Source of the DNA: Anniella stebbinsi
Lineage: Eukaryota; Chordata; Lepidosauria; Squamata; Anniellidae
Direction of reading: 5' to 3'
DNA length: 64,000 bases
Assembly (NCBI GenBank): GCA_029215795.1
Contig: JARDYH010000001.1
Coordinates: forward strand, 398,821,154-398,885,153
Positions 24,380-35,697 of the stretch are shown here, one piece after another. Each line of letters begins with the position of its first letter. Position 1 is the first letter of the stretch. The notes beneath the pieces were generated by a model. That model was not told where the DNA came from, did not search any database, and was given only the letters and a program-made list of their open reading frames with translations. Position numbers and translations under genes: made by a program.

Positions 24380-26675
24380 ACAATTTGAAAGCCTCTCTGC
24401 CATAAAGACAGTGATAACTCCGCTTGATGTTCTACATTTTGGGGAAGGGAGGCTGCAGAATCTGGCCTGATGTGCCCAGAGAGCAAATTCCTTTTCCACT
24501 TCCTGCCCTTAATGGTTATGTCAGAGAACATTCCTGCATCCCACGCTACAGGTGGCTGTTCTTCCGCTGGATGGTTTTGCCCCGAAAGGGCACTGTGTTG
24601 AAAAAGAACAGCAAGCTCTCGGGTTTTATCCTGCAGAAGCAGATAGAGCAATGTGGATCAAACACATCATACTCGCTGCGCCAGCAAATTAATGATGGGG
24701 CCACAATGCTCCGACTGCTGGGCAGGATGCAACAACAGCACAAATGCTGAGAGCAGGGGGCCCTGCAGGCACAGCGCAAAAGCATCATTGCTGTCCAATT
24801 TTAAGCCCGTTTGGGACAGGAGTGAGTAATTGTAGCCTTCTGGCCTCACATGCTTCCTAGCCAAACGTTCCCAGGCCAACAATAACAGATCAGTCCTTTC
24901 CTGCCACACAATTGTACACCTGACCCATTCGCTCAGGATTCGCTCAGCCACAGTGAATTGCTTTGGCAGGCATAGACTCCAAAGAGGCTACAGGGAAAGG
25001 TCATCAGAGGAGACTGACCGACTGAGCGATGCAGCTACTCAACCTGTATTCTGGCCTGTCGTGTTGTTGAACCCAGCCATCTTCGCAACCATTATAGCAA
25101 CCCTGGAAGGCAGAGCAGTGCCGCTATCTCCACAGAGGAAGAGGTGAAGGAACTGAGATAGTTGGGGTAAGGCAGGGGCAAGAACCGTGAGGCCCTCCAG
25201 AAGTTGGAGGACTGCAACTCCCATCAGCCATAGTCAACATAGCCAATGATGGGGGAAGATGGACACTGCAGTGCAGCAATATCCAGAGGATCCTATGTTC
25301 CCCATCCCTGGTGTCAGGCCATGCACGCTTGTTTGGAATTCGTTTCGTGCTCTGAACCACGAGGCCACAGCAATCACGACAGCCCCACCAACAGCAGTCC
25401 AGGGGCCTGGTGGCTAACTGGGCCGCCATGCACAGCTGGCCATCTGGGTTTGGCTTGGCAGGTCATAACTTGTGTACAAGTCTGGGCATTGAAAAGGTGT
25501 TTGATGCATCCGGGACACGGCTGGGTACACATCAGCCCAGCCACCCCCGTGCAAAAAGAGCTGCAATACACAATCCACCAGACATGATCCTGGGGGGCAC
25601 CGCTTGGATTGTGTGCTGCGTCACTGCTCCCCTTCATGTACCAGAGCTCCACGTAACTGCTTGCACATTTGGGCTAACCACAACTTTGCAAGAGGGAATG
25701 GGGCTAAATGGTTTCATGATCTCAGCTGACTCACTGTTCAGCGAAGGAGGTGTTTACTTTTTCTCATGCGCCAGCAAAAAAGTAAACAACGATTCTGAAA
25801 GAGCATGGGACAGAACAGCTTCTATGCCTTCACATCATGCTCCCTCCGCTGTCGTTCAAGGCCGAGACAGTCCAGCGCTCACCTTGTAACGATGCAGCCG
25901 CCACCGCCCAGCGTGGTTCAAGGGAAGCATTCATCGCAGCCCGAAGCGACACCAAGCAACCTCTCTGTTAGCTTCTGATGCATGCAGGAATCCTGCCAGC
26001 TCTGCCAGCAGCCAGAGACGGGGCTCTCCGACTTTTGCCTTCATGTGGTAAACAAAACAAAAAAAGCCTCTCCAGGTGATCCCATCCAGCTAATGAGCTG
26101 TGCTTCCTTCCTTCCACCCACCTTGTGCGCGAAGCTACAGTGAGCAAACCTGATCCTCTCGAAAGGACAAAATAGCTCTGCAATGGTCTCTCAAAAAGTG
26201 ATGCCATCACCAGGGCAGCGGGTGTCAACACCAGCAAGCACCATCAGCAGTGGCTGATGCCCGGCCTCCGGCTATCTTGGGAGAGGGAGACTCCTCCGTG
26301 CCCAAGAAACTGGCATGCGCTCAGAGAAGGGAGGCAAGAGGAAAAAGACAGCCTGTTCCACCAAGTTTGCAAAAAGAGCAACATCATCACTTTCTACGGG
26401 CAAGGAAAAGCCAGATAAAGGTATCCATTCCACTAGTGGGTGGTCACCAGAAACCCAGAAGCCATTTGCCAACCTGCGGTCTGGGAACACCAAACCATTT
26501 AATAAGCTTTACGAATCAGTAAAATAACCATGCCTTTGAGAGCCACGCCACACTCGCTTTTCACTCAAACACTGCATTGCAAGAGCCCACAGCCAAAAGA
26601 TCTGGGAATTCCATTTGGAAATATTGAACTAACGATGTCAGGAAGCAAGTGAAGAGACAGTTTAGCTAGAAGATA
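24380..26675. other. No gene seen; unique-looking stretch
   Basis: This is one of the longer stretches without a recognisable repeat, apart from a short ACTGCAACTCCCATCAGCC fragment near 25210. Frames up to 159 codons (25410-25889) look like chance: no known domain, and overlapping equals on the other strand. Confidence 0.4.
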
Positions 26676-26678
26676 AGA

Positions 26679-26930
26679 GAGCCAGTTTGGCGTAGTGGCT
26701 AAAGCGTTGGACTGGGAGCTGGGAGATCCGGGAGATCCGGGTTCTAGTCCCCACTCGGCCATGGAAACCCACTGGGTGACTTCAGGCCAGTCACAGACTC
26801 TCAGCCCAACCTACCTCACAGGGTTGTTGTTGTGAGGATAAAATGGAGAGGAGGATTATGTATACAGCCTTGGGTTTCTTGGAGGGAAAAAGGCGGGATA
26901 TAAATGCAATAATAAAATAAACAAAATAAA
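26679..26930 (+). mobile_element. Sauria SINE, near full length
   Basis: The head GAGCCAGTTTGGCGTAGTGG, a B box GGTTCTAGTCCCC, the core TGGGTGACTTCAGGCCAGTC, CCTACCTCACAGGGTTGTTG and the tail GGCGGGATATAAATGCAATA are all present in order. This family is typical of squamates and is the best clue to the host group. Confidence 0.9.
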
Positions 26931-27444
26931 GATAGAGAAGGAAGAGACCTCCGCATCTGACAGGGAGACTGGTCTGTGGTTGAAAAGCCAAGCGTCACTC
27001 TACCAGTCCTGCCCCTAGAATAGAGGACATGTGCCACTGGGAAAGCCTCCCGCACAAATTCCATTGAAATTACTGGGAGCTGCACAAGAGCTCCCAAACA
27101 TTTTAACGGAGCTTGGGCAGGAGAACTTCCCAGTGGATTGTATTCCACAAGCCAAATCAAGTACATCTCCCATTCTGAGTACAACATCTCCCATTCTGTA
27201 TCCTTGTGAATGCTCCAAATGCTAGGTCATCTCCAGCCAGGTGCAATGTTAGCGGATGAGGGACACGCATGTGATCTCTCATTCCTGGCAGGAGGAGGGC
27301 TGCAAAGGCACACACACATCTGCTGAAGGAATTGTAGCGTGAGTAACCAGGGTGGAAAACCTTCTCTCCCATTCGCCTCATGCAGGCTAAACCCTCATGG
27401 AACTTCAAAGTGCTCACACAGAGAGCCATCACCACCCCAAAACG

Positions 27445-27445
<1 letters not shown>

Positions 27446-27483
<38 letters not shown>

Positions 27484-27560
27484 GCATTTATATCCCGCCT
27501 TTTTTCCTCCAAGAAAACCAAGGCAGCGTACATAATCCTCCTCCTCTCCATGGGCTTATA
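27446..27560 (-). mobile_element. Sauria SINE 3' tail with (TTA)n microsatellite
   Basis: About 13 ATT/TTA units (27446-27485) are followed by ATTTATATCCCGCCTTTTTT, the complement of the Sauria SINE 3' end. Only the tail half is kept. Confidence 0.75.
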
Positions 27561-27939
27561 ATCTGCAACATCCCGCAGGTCTCAAAACAAGGCTCCAGAA
27601 ACGTTTTGTAGACCAGCCATCAGGGTCTGGAGTAAAAATTCTGAGAAGACAAAACTCAAAGCCTCAAGGACAAGAGGAGCCCTACAGGTAGGAGCAAAGC
27701 CAACAGTCCTGCCACACCTTAATAGCTCTACTGATTTTACGCTGTAAACTTCTTGGGGCAGAGACTTATAGGCTAATTTTTTTCTTGTTCATAGCACTCT
27801 GGTCAGTGCCATATGACCCAATCCTGTCCTATGCTACCAGGAGCCAGAATCCACTCATCCAAGATAGGGATACCGACAAAGATGTGTTTACGCAGAAGTA
27901 AGCCCCACCGAGTGCAAGGGGCCATCCTTCGGAGTACTT

Positions 27940-28720
27940 GTGCGCGCGACTGCAGCCTTCAAAAACTTTTTTTCAAGTGGCGGCGGCGGCAAGAGATGAA
28001 GCCACCCAAGAAGAGATCGCAATAGGCGCGCGAAGAAATCTCTCTGAGCATACGCAGAGCGCCTTTGCCCGCGCCCCGCAGGCAGCGTCTCCTTCCCAGC
28101 CGGGTAGTCTTAGGCGAACTCCGGGCAGCGCAGTGCGAAGAGCGGCCCTCGAAGGCTGCGCGGATCCCTCCCCGGCACGGTCCTTCGGAAGGCGGCCCTA
28201 GGGAGGCTTCCTCCGCCCGCGGCTCCGTGCGCCTCCGAGCCCAGGACCGCGGCGCGGGCAGAGGCCGCCGGGCCCCGTTGCGGACGCGAGCAGCGCGCTT
28301 ACCATGGCTGGAGGCCGGCGGGCCGGCGCGCTCCTCCTCCTCCTGGCTGGGTTCAGGGCGCTCCGGCCCGAGATTGAGGGAGAGGCCGGCGGGGCGCCCG
28401 CGCCATGCAGGGAGCCGGAGCTGCAGCCGCGTCCTCCTCCGCGGCGTTGTCGGGGAACTTTGGAGACAGCCGGCGGGCGGGCCAGGTCGAGGGGGCGGCT
28501 CTGCCCGGCTCTGCGCTCCGCCCGCGTCCCAGGAGCCGCGCCTCGCTGCTGCCCATACAAGGCCAGGTCGGCGCGGGCCCGCCCAGCCCGCCGTCGCTCG
28601 CTCCTCCGGAGGGACAGCCGCGCCAAAGGCAGCGCCGACGGAGGGAGGCAGGACTGAGCCTCTCGCCTCCCCTCAGGGCCCTGCAGAGCTGGTCGTATGC
28701 CCAGGCCAGATGGGAAGTGT
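27940..28720. promoter_or_regulatory. CpG island, inferred bidirectional MYO1E / FAM81A promoter
   Basis: This is the only long stretch of dense CG dinucleotides and high GC in the window. It holds GC boxes on both strands (GGGGGCGG near 28491; CGGCGGGCGGG near 28471; CTCCGCCCG near 28212 and 28514) and no TATA box at a clear position, the usual make-up of a housekeeping-type vertebrate promoter. In human the MYO1E and FAM81A genes lie head to head with adjoining 5' ends; FAM81A coding exons lie 12 kb to the right on the + strand, and a candidate MYO1E first exon lies on the minus strand. The island itself is seen; the gene assignment is inference. Confidence 0.7.
28303..28640 (-). other. MYO1E: Predicted first exon of MYO1E (5' UTR plus start codon)
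   Basis: On the minus strand the sequence CCAGCCATG ends at 28303 and is followed at once by GTAAGCGCG, a strong splice donor. The ATG (28305-28303) has G at -3, and the next base of the genome is G. MYO1E and its paralogue MYO1F begin Met-Gly-Ser-Lys, so an exon ending just after the ATG and a second exon starting with a Gly codon would fit. MYO1E is a class I long-tailed myosin, an actin motor at membranes. No further MYO1E coding exon appears in 1-28.3 kb, which requires a first intron over 28 kb; the human gene does have a very long first intron as I recall. The transcription start is not determined. The open frame that reads past the donor is not meaningful. Confidence 0.45.
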
Positions 28721-29510
28721 GTGGCCCTCCCCCGCCCATTTCAAACTGCTCATTAAGTCTTTTTTCATCAGTGGCCCTGATTCAGTGTTAAATACATATA
28801 TGAACTAGAACGATTGATAACGATTTATTCAAGATACATCACTTCTTCACATTCAGAATTTCACGAGGACGGCTTCTGCGCTGTTTCCGCAAGGCCGGCG
28901 CCTCGCTTCTCGATGGGCCGCTTACGCTAGGGAAGCAGTAGTTTAAGCTGGGGGGGACCTCCTCGTGGGAGTGTCCCCTCAAAATCGTGGTCCCCGGGCC
29001 AACTGGTCACACTGGTCCCCCTCTGCAAAGTCCTGCCTCCCCTGGCGGAGGTCCCTCTGGGAGAGGAGGCGGCGGCAGCCAAGCCTTGCCCCGCGCAAAC
29101 TGCCGCGTGCTGACCTGGAAGGGAGAAAGGAAGGCCGAAAGGAAGGCCGCTTACTCCCGAGTAAGCTCCAACGACCCTCCCAGGTTCCCTTTACAAGCTT
29201 GCCTTTCCTGCCTCAAAGGAACTCGGGCTTGTTTCTTGCCATGTGACCCTCTCAACAACAGTGCAGAGACGGATGCTGGTTGGCTCAAGCACAGGTCTGA
29301 GCAAGGAAAGAGGCCTCAGGACTGGTAGCCGTGGATACTGGCCTGAGACATTTTGCTGCCTGAGGTAAAGAACTGGATGGTGCCCCCTCCCATCCCATGT
29401 ACAAAAGCTGAGCAGCTTGTCAGTTGACGTTTTCTCCCGACACTGGGCTGCCAATGGGACAGGATCCTCCACTGTATCTGAAGGCAGAAGGCCAGCTTAG
29501 CGGGCTCCAG
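28721..29510 (+). other. CpG island shore, no supported exon
   Basis: GC-rich at first, then ordinary. A chance frame from ATG at 29273 to a donor at 29364 could join the second FAM81A coding exon in phase, but its end (TGCTGCCTGAGG) looks like part of a repeat that resumes near 29925, so I do not accept it. Confidence 0.4.
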
Positions 29511-29519
29511 CAAGACTGC

Positions 29520-29920
29520 ATTTTACTTATTTCATTTCTATCCCACCCAATAGCCGAAGCTCTCTGGGCAGTTCACCAAAATTAAAACCATAAGGTACAG
29601 TGTAAAATATAAAATACGGAAGCTTAAAACCACAATTTAAAACCGCAATATAGAAGTACAACCAGAATAAAACTGAGCAGCAATGCAGAGGTTTAAAACA
29701 CAGATTTAAAGACTAGGGTGGTAACATGCTAAAATACTGAGAAAATAAAAAGGCCTTCACCTGGCACTGGAAAGAGTATAATGTAGGTGCCAGGCGAACC
29801 TCTCTAGGAGCTCATTCCACAGCCGGGGTACCACAGCAGAAAAGGCCCTCCTCCTGGTAGCAACCCACTATTCGTCCTTTGGCATAGCACACAACGTTCT
29901 CCTTCAACACTTGCACCTCC
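29520..29920 (-). mobile_element. L2-like LINE 3' end
   Basis: ATAGCCGAAGCTCTCTGGGC and a following A-rich 3' UTR, then GGTGCCAGGCGAACCTCTCT and CTCATTCCACAGCCGGGG, match the family at 22985-23440 and 46005-46440. It interrupts an older repeat whose halves flank it. Confidence 0.75.
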
Positions 29921-29974
29921 TAATATCTGCCGCCTTGAGGCAATTGCCTCACTCTGCCTAATGGTAGGGCTGGC

Positions 29975-30315
29975 CCTGGTTTTCTGCCATGAATTTGCCT
30001 GAGCCCCTTTTAAAGCCATCCCGATAAGTTGGTGGCCATCATGACATCTTGTAATAGTCAGTCCCACAGTTTAAGTATATGCTCTACGAAGAAGTCCTTT
30101 TTCTTTGTCCTGAATCTCCCCCCACCATTCAGCTTCATGGGACGATCCCGTTGGGTTCTAGTATAAAGAGAGAAGGGGAAAAATGTCTCTCTGTCCTCTT
30201 CTGCTGCATATGCATAATTTTATATGCTTCTATCATGTCAGCTTCAGCCAGGGGAAAGGAGAGAAATTCTCAGCGAAGTTTGAAACTAGTTAAATACCCT
30301 AAAGAACTCCAAGAA
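29975..30315 (-). mobile_element. CR1 LINE 3' UTR, 5' part
   Basis: TTTTAAAGCCATCCCGATAAG, GGTGGCCATCATGACATCTT, GAAGAAGTCCTTTTTCTTTG and CTTCTATCATGTCAGC are complement CR1 3' UTR motifs further from the terminus. The terminal portion is missing. Confidence 0.8.
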
Positions 30316-30319
30316 TTTG

Positions 30320-31148
30320 TAGCTTCATGAGAATGCCAACAATTCTCTGCTAGCTTAGCAAAAATGTAAGAAGAGGCAAGGCATAGGTCTTAAAATGCTG
30401 CCCTTGGCTGGTTCTACCCTTTTGGGGCATTTGTCACCTGCTCCCACTTGTGTGGGTGGTGGTTGTACATGGTGCTTGAGACTGTTTCATAAGCTAAAAT
30501 AAAGTAGGGCAGATCCCTGCCCCCAAGCTGCTTACAATTGAACAGAAAATATAGGGAATAGCAGGAGATGGAAAAAATGAACGTAAACAGAGGCCAATGC
30601 ATGTATTTAAACTTCACTCGATTTGGGGAAAGGGGTACATACATGCAATAGGTTGCATGTATTGCTTCCATTCCCAGTTGCTCTGGGCTCTTCCTCAATG
30701 ACTTTTAGTGAGTTAATTACACTCACCCAGCCCACAAAAATCTCCTCAACAGTAAGTGTACAACTATGGTCAAATCAACAGGGCATTTTATTTATCCTTG
30801 GATGGGCAACAGTGGCCTCTAGTGGACATCTGCCACAATAGCTGGTTAGTCAATGAGACTAGTCCAGGGTCTCCAACCTTTTTGGTCTCGTGGGCACCTG
30901 TGGGAATTTGAGATTCCGCTATGGTCACCACCACAAAATGGCTCCCATGGCTAGTCACATCTTGGCTACTGTGGGGTCCTGGCTAGTAAAAAGAGGGTGT
31001 AGGGAGAGATAGCTAGCCAGAGGCTGGGAGGGAGAGGGAAATAGGCAAGGCAAAGAGATAGAGGTAGAGATAGTGAAGAGGTTTGTGGGGAGAAATTGCT
31101 AGGCTAGAGGCCAAGAGAGGAGAGAAACAGCTGTCATGGTCTAGGACT
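30320..31148. other. No gene seen
   Basis: Non-coding. A MIR-like segment near 30440-30640 (GTAGGGCAGATCCCTGCCCC, CAAGCTGCTTACAATTG) resembles one at 43380-43580. Confidence 0.45.
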
Positions 31149-31149
31149 G

Positions 31150-31330
31150 GAATAAGAATGTAAGAGGAACCCTGCTGGACAGACCAAGGGTCCATCTAGT
31201 CCAGCACTCTGTTCACACAGGGGCCAACCAGATGTCGACAAGGGACCAACAAAGCAGGACATGGTGCAACAGCACCCTTCCACTCATGTTCCCCAGCAAC
31301 TAGTGCAGAGGCTTACTGCATCCTTCAGAG
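31150..31330 (-). mobile_element. CR1 LINE 3' end fragment
   Basis: AACCCTGCTGGACAGACCAA, GGGTCCATCTAGTCCAGCAC, and GTTCCCCAGCAACTAGTGC are the complement of CR1 3' UTR. Confidence 0.85.
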
Positions 31331-34300
31331 ACAAGCCTCCAATGACAGTGACTCTGGGGAGGCATTAGAACTAGTTCCTAGTCCTTCTGAAATGGGACCT
31401 ACTGCCTCAGACCCCTTGTCTTGTCCACGCAACCCCCAGGTACCAGTACCCTTTGACTCTGACGAGTGGACTTTGGATTCCTCCAGTAGAGACCCTGGGG
31501 AGCTGTCCCCAAAAATGGCTCCTCTCATCTCCAAGCTTCATTCTCTAGGAGAAGCTAATGCCTGCATGAAAAGGCTGCTGGCCCTTTAACAGCCAGATGC
31601 AAACTCCTGAAGGGGTGGAGTTTCCAAAGATACTTCTCTGGCCTGGCTATAAAAGCTTGCCAGTTGCTTCTGGAAGCAAGTTGTTAGTTCTCTAGCTCCA
31701 GGATTGCTGGCCAGGGTCCTGAAACATAACCTTAGTTCCAGAGGAGATTTTAGCCACATTGAGCCTCCTCACCTGAGGACAGATGATAGCATGACATGTT
31801 ACTCCAGCCTGAGCCAGGTGAGGTGGAATGCCTAAGGGTGGAATGCCTAAGAAAAACAGCAGCTGAAGATCCAGTTGCTCCAAGCTGCAGCAGAAATTGA
31901 TGGGTCTGCTCCAGGCAGCTCAGACCACTCCACTGCCTGTGATTCCCAGAACACCCCACAGCAAGTGCCCAGAGGCACTTCCAGGGATGTTTGAGGGAAA
32001 CCAGGCTGTTTTTCCAATATTCTTGGCCCAATATCAACTGTATTTTTGTTGTGGCTGGAAGCCAGCAGATGTGTCAACTTGGACAAGGATCAGGTTCTGT
32101 CTTGGATTGAGCCAGTGCCTTTTGCCTTTGTGCCCAAGATCTGGACTGGAATGAGGCAGCACTAGGTGATCAGTACTAGGAGGGTCTGGCAGATTACATC
32201 ACAGACACATGTCTATGGTAATTTATTGGCAGATCTCTCCACCTTGATTACCCTCTGCTTGTAGTTCAGGGGTGCCTAGAAAACCACCAGAGGGGTTAGT
32301 CTTGTCCATCAGCACCCTGTAGATCTGCAGTAAAAATGTAGCCAGCACCATCATCCTATGCTCAACTTCAGATACAGAACCGATGCAGGAAGAGAAGGAT
32401 CAGCAGCAGGCTAATCGCCTTTTACATAGAGGAAATCCTGGCCATTATACCCAGATTTGCCTAGCCAAGATTCTGAGAATTAAGCCAGGAAGCTTATTGT
32501 CCTTAACATAGGAGGTCTCCTGGCTCTGGGGCAGATAACCAGGTTCTCCTCAGATATCCAAGCCATGGGACCCTTTTACATCCCTCTGATGCTGCAGTGG
32601 CCGTGGCATCACCGGCATAATGATTCAGGTGTTTCTGGGAATTTTATGGAAAGTCCTTTTGCAATACTACAACAACACTCCAAAGGAGGGGTGAATCACA
32701 TGCACCCCAAATAGACCAATGAGGACTGAGCATACTCAACAGCCTCTGTGAATCATGGAATGTTCATTGTCAATTGGAAAAAAATGTAAGAGTTGGGGGA
32801 GGGGGAGAAAATGCTGGGATGGGCAGCCAGCCAGCAGCCTCCAACAGGCCAAATGACATCAAGGGATGTGGCCCCACTCCATGACCTGTCTGATGCTGCG
32901 GGTGACTGTTTCATCACCAAGGACTCAGCTTCACTGAGTGCCAACTTCCTCCATTGGCTGAGCTGGGGATGCTTCGCCTGTGCAGCACTTTCCCCGATGT
33001 GGAAAGTGCAGGTCCCCTGATGTTATCTCCAATCTGTAATTGAAGATAACAATGGGGAGTCTTATAGGGGGTGGAACTTGGAAGCCAAACCCTGCCCCCT
33101 TGAGGAATCCTAGAGCCTATGCAGGTTGGAGAGGAAAACCTTTTGGGTTGAATTCACTGGGGGCCCCCATGGCTTATAGTCCCCTAGAGAAGGGTATGAT
33201 TGGCTTATTAGCTGGAACCCTGTTCTGTTAGGAAGAGAGGATACACTTCAACAATATGTCTCTGTATGCCAGTTGCCGAGGAACCCATGCGGGAGGGTGC
33301 TCTTCCACTCATGTCAGCTTTCCAGAACATGAACGATGAATCAGTTTCTCACCTAACATTTAAATTCTTGGAACGGCATTCTCATCAACCTACTGAGCTG
33401 GGGAATCCTCTTTCATAACACCAGTCCCCGCTGAATGATCTTGGGAGAATGATTTCATTATCTGAATGGTGACCCTTGGTACTGAACGTGGCTTCTCTTC
33501 AAATGTGTACTTACCACTGGATTGTGATGGCAAGTGAGCACACGAACTGACCAGTTGAAAAGTATCTGGTTCGGATCAGGATATGCAAGTTTGGCCAGTA
33601 CTTATCCCATTCATTCATGCAATCTGGCTGTGGGCCATATTGGAGACTGCTTCTGCAGTCCAGCTTTCACTCCCTGATTCCCCACCCCATCAGATCTGGA
33701 CCTCTCCTCACCTGGCTTTGATTCTGCACCTCCCTCCATGCTTTCTCATTCTTGCTTGCTGTTGCGATGCTTAACACACACACACCCTGTTTGGGGCCAG
33801 AAGCTTTTACCCAGTTCCTACCCACTCCTAGAATCTGACAGCCTGGAGGCTGAAAACCTTCCTCTCATATCCCCACTAGTTAATTTGAGGCACGAGCCAC
33901 CCACCAGAAAATAATCCTGTGCAAGTCCCCGTTGGTCCACATGTGCTCTTGTGAAGCTCTGGTTGATTTCAGCGGGAACTTCCTGGTGGATTGTGCTCCA
34001 CAGCTCGGCTCACATGCCCTGCCTTTGGCGGTGTCTAATGTCCTCCCCACATCCTCCTCTAGAGGAGGAGGCTTCTTGCTTTGCAGAAAGGCTGTCTCAA
34101 GAGCCCTTTGGAGATGCTCTGCATGGGTTTCCTTTGTTCCCTGTGGAAAACAGAGGTTGACATTGAAACAAGGTCTGCTTGACTCCCCCTGACAGGCCTG
34201 TCACTTTGTCTTCAGGCCAAACGCTCACCTGGTGGGGCGGGGCAGGACGGGGGAGGTAGATTAATTTCAGTCAGTGACAGCCTTGAGAAATGTCACTCTG

Positions 34301-34425
34301 GCCTTTTATGTGCACAAACTTCATTTTCTTCAAACCGAGCATTTATACGCCTGCAAGAATTCTGCAGTGCACATGGGAAGAGATGGAGGCTTTAGCCATG
34401 GGAAGCCAATGCATTCTTCTTTTGT
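31331..34425. other. No gene seen; small CR1 scrap at 33240-33320
   Basis: The stretch contains a CR1 fragment (GTATGCCAGTTGCCGAGGAA to TCTTCCACTCATGTC) and a TATAAAAG motif at 31650 of unclear meaning. Frames up to 95 codons occur on both strands without family signature. Confidence 0.4.
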
Positions 34426-34429
34426 GTAA

Positions 34430-34430
<1 letters not shown>

Positions 34431-34472
<42 letters not shown>

Positions 34473-34492
34473 CGTGTGTGTGTGTGTTTGTG
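34431..34492 (+). repeat. (TG)n microsatellite
   Basis: TG repeat with a few CG and TT interruptions towards its 3' end. Confidence 0.95.
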
Positions 34493-34681
34493 CGTGCTCT
34501 GCCTGGATTAGAATCTATCTCACAGCTAGCAATTCACTTTTGGGGGGGGGGGAAGGTCTGTCCTTCCCCCTGCTGATCTTCTGAGAGAAACTAACCCCAC
34601 TAGGAAATAATTGAGGGGTTAGGCTTCTTCAAAAGGGATTCGTCTTGTTTGTGCTGAATATTTTGTTCCCTATAAATAAGT

Positions 34682-34687
<6 letters not shown>

Positions 34688-34719
<32 letters not shown>
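34688..34719 (+). repeat. (CT)n microsatellite
   Basis: About 15 CT units just upstream of the GC-rich block at 34740. Confidence 0.95.
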
Positions 34720-34720
<1 letters not shown>

Positions 34721-34739
34721 AGGAGGGCCTTGCTTCGCG

Positions 34740-35056
34740 GAGGTTGAGATGCTTGTTGCTATGGTGACAGCGTCCTGGCAACAACTCCAGGCAGCTGCTT
34801 TGCTTCTTCCTTTACCAGGCCTGGTGGCAAAAGGCCCAGCAAAGAAGAGGCGAGGGGGTTCAGTCGCTGCAGCGGCAGGAACACACGAACAGAGGGGCGC
34901 CAGGGTGGCCAGGCGCATCCCTTGCAAGGGTTTCGGTGCAGCTGCCGAGCACAGAAATTCCTAGACACCCCAAAACAGGAGTGGAGGAATTCAAGTAAAA
35001 GATGCTGCCATGATACTTCGAGGAAGGTTCAGGGCAACCCTGCCCTAACCAGAGCC
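34740..35056 (+). promoter_or_regulatory. GC-rich block, candidate alternative promoter / untranslated exon of FAM81A
   Basis: A non-repeat GC-rich block with several CpGs ends in AGAGCCAG followed by the donor GTAAGG at 35057. Near its start GTTGCTATGGTGAC (34755-34768) and a perfect half site GGCAAC (34777-34782) resemble the RFX X-box (GTTGCCATGGCAAC), with two mismatches in the first. It could be an untranslated 5' exon: it has no ATG in the phase that would join the next coding exon. The lack of transcript data makes this a guess. Confidence 0.3.
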
Positions 35057-35059
35057 AGG

Positions 35060-35650
35060 TAAGGGGGCTTCAGGTGCAACTTGCTTTTGACCTGGCTAGT
35101 TGCATTAGAGCATGGTGATGCTCATGGTGTTGCTTGCTGTTTATTTTTGTTGCTGTTCCTTCCGACCACCTCCATATTTCCAGGTGAGTTGTCATCAAGA
35201 CTGTACGGCACATATTAGGGTGGGGAGAAGTAGTGGGGGGCGGGGAATAGGGGAAACCTTCACCATTGAGATCGGCAAAGACGCGGCATGCCGCCTCATT
35301 CCATCGCACCACGTTCCCGACAGCGTTGGGTTTTCCACTCACACGAGTTGGAGACATCGGAAGGAAAACCATTCTGAATGCTGTCTCCGGAGCTCTGGAT
35401 GTAGCTGTGGCATGTTGTGTTGTGAGTTTGTTGGATTATTGTACGCCATGGAGGAGGTGGGGTGGGGGTGGGGATCTCCCCCTCTGGGGGAGAGGTAGGG
35501 ATCTCCCCCCCCACCCCCACAGGGGAGGATATAAAAGGGGTTTTGTACATTTGTGGCTGCCCCTAAGAATAGGGGAGGGAAACGGAGAAATGTTCTTTCC
35601 AAGAATCAAAATAACTGCATGTAAGAGAGAACATTTCAGTGGGTGATCAA

Positions 35651-35697
<47 letters not shown>

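Noticed and set aside
25410..25889. 159-codon + strand frame
   Set aside because: Overlapping open frames on the other strand and no family signature.
28540..28562. Minus-strand MGSSEAR frame as MYO1E start
   Set aside because: It resembles Met-Gly-Ser but is followed by no splice donor and no myosin sequence; the ATG at 28305 with a donor fits better.
28304..28657. 117-codon + strand frame starting MAGGRRAGALLLLLAG, resembling a signal peptide
   Set aside because: It lies in a CpG island where all frames stay open; equal-length frames occur on both strands, and the low-complexity Ala/Arg/Gly/Pro content follows from base composition.
28065..28808. 247-codon + strand frame, the longest in the window
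   Set aside because: Same reason: a GC-rich island with overlapping open frames on both strands and no recognisable domain.
29273..29364. Open frame ending CCLR at a GTAAAG donor, in phase with FAM81A exon 2
   Set aside because: Its end lies in what looks like an old repeat that resumes after the LINE at 29520-29920, there is no convincing acceptor, and 40912-40981 fits better on every signal.
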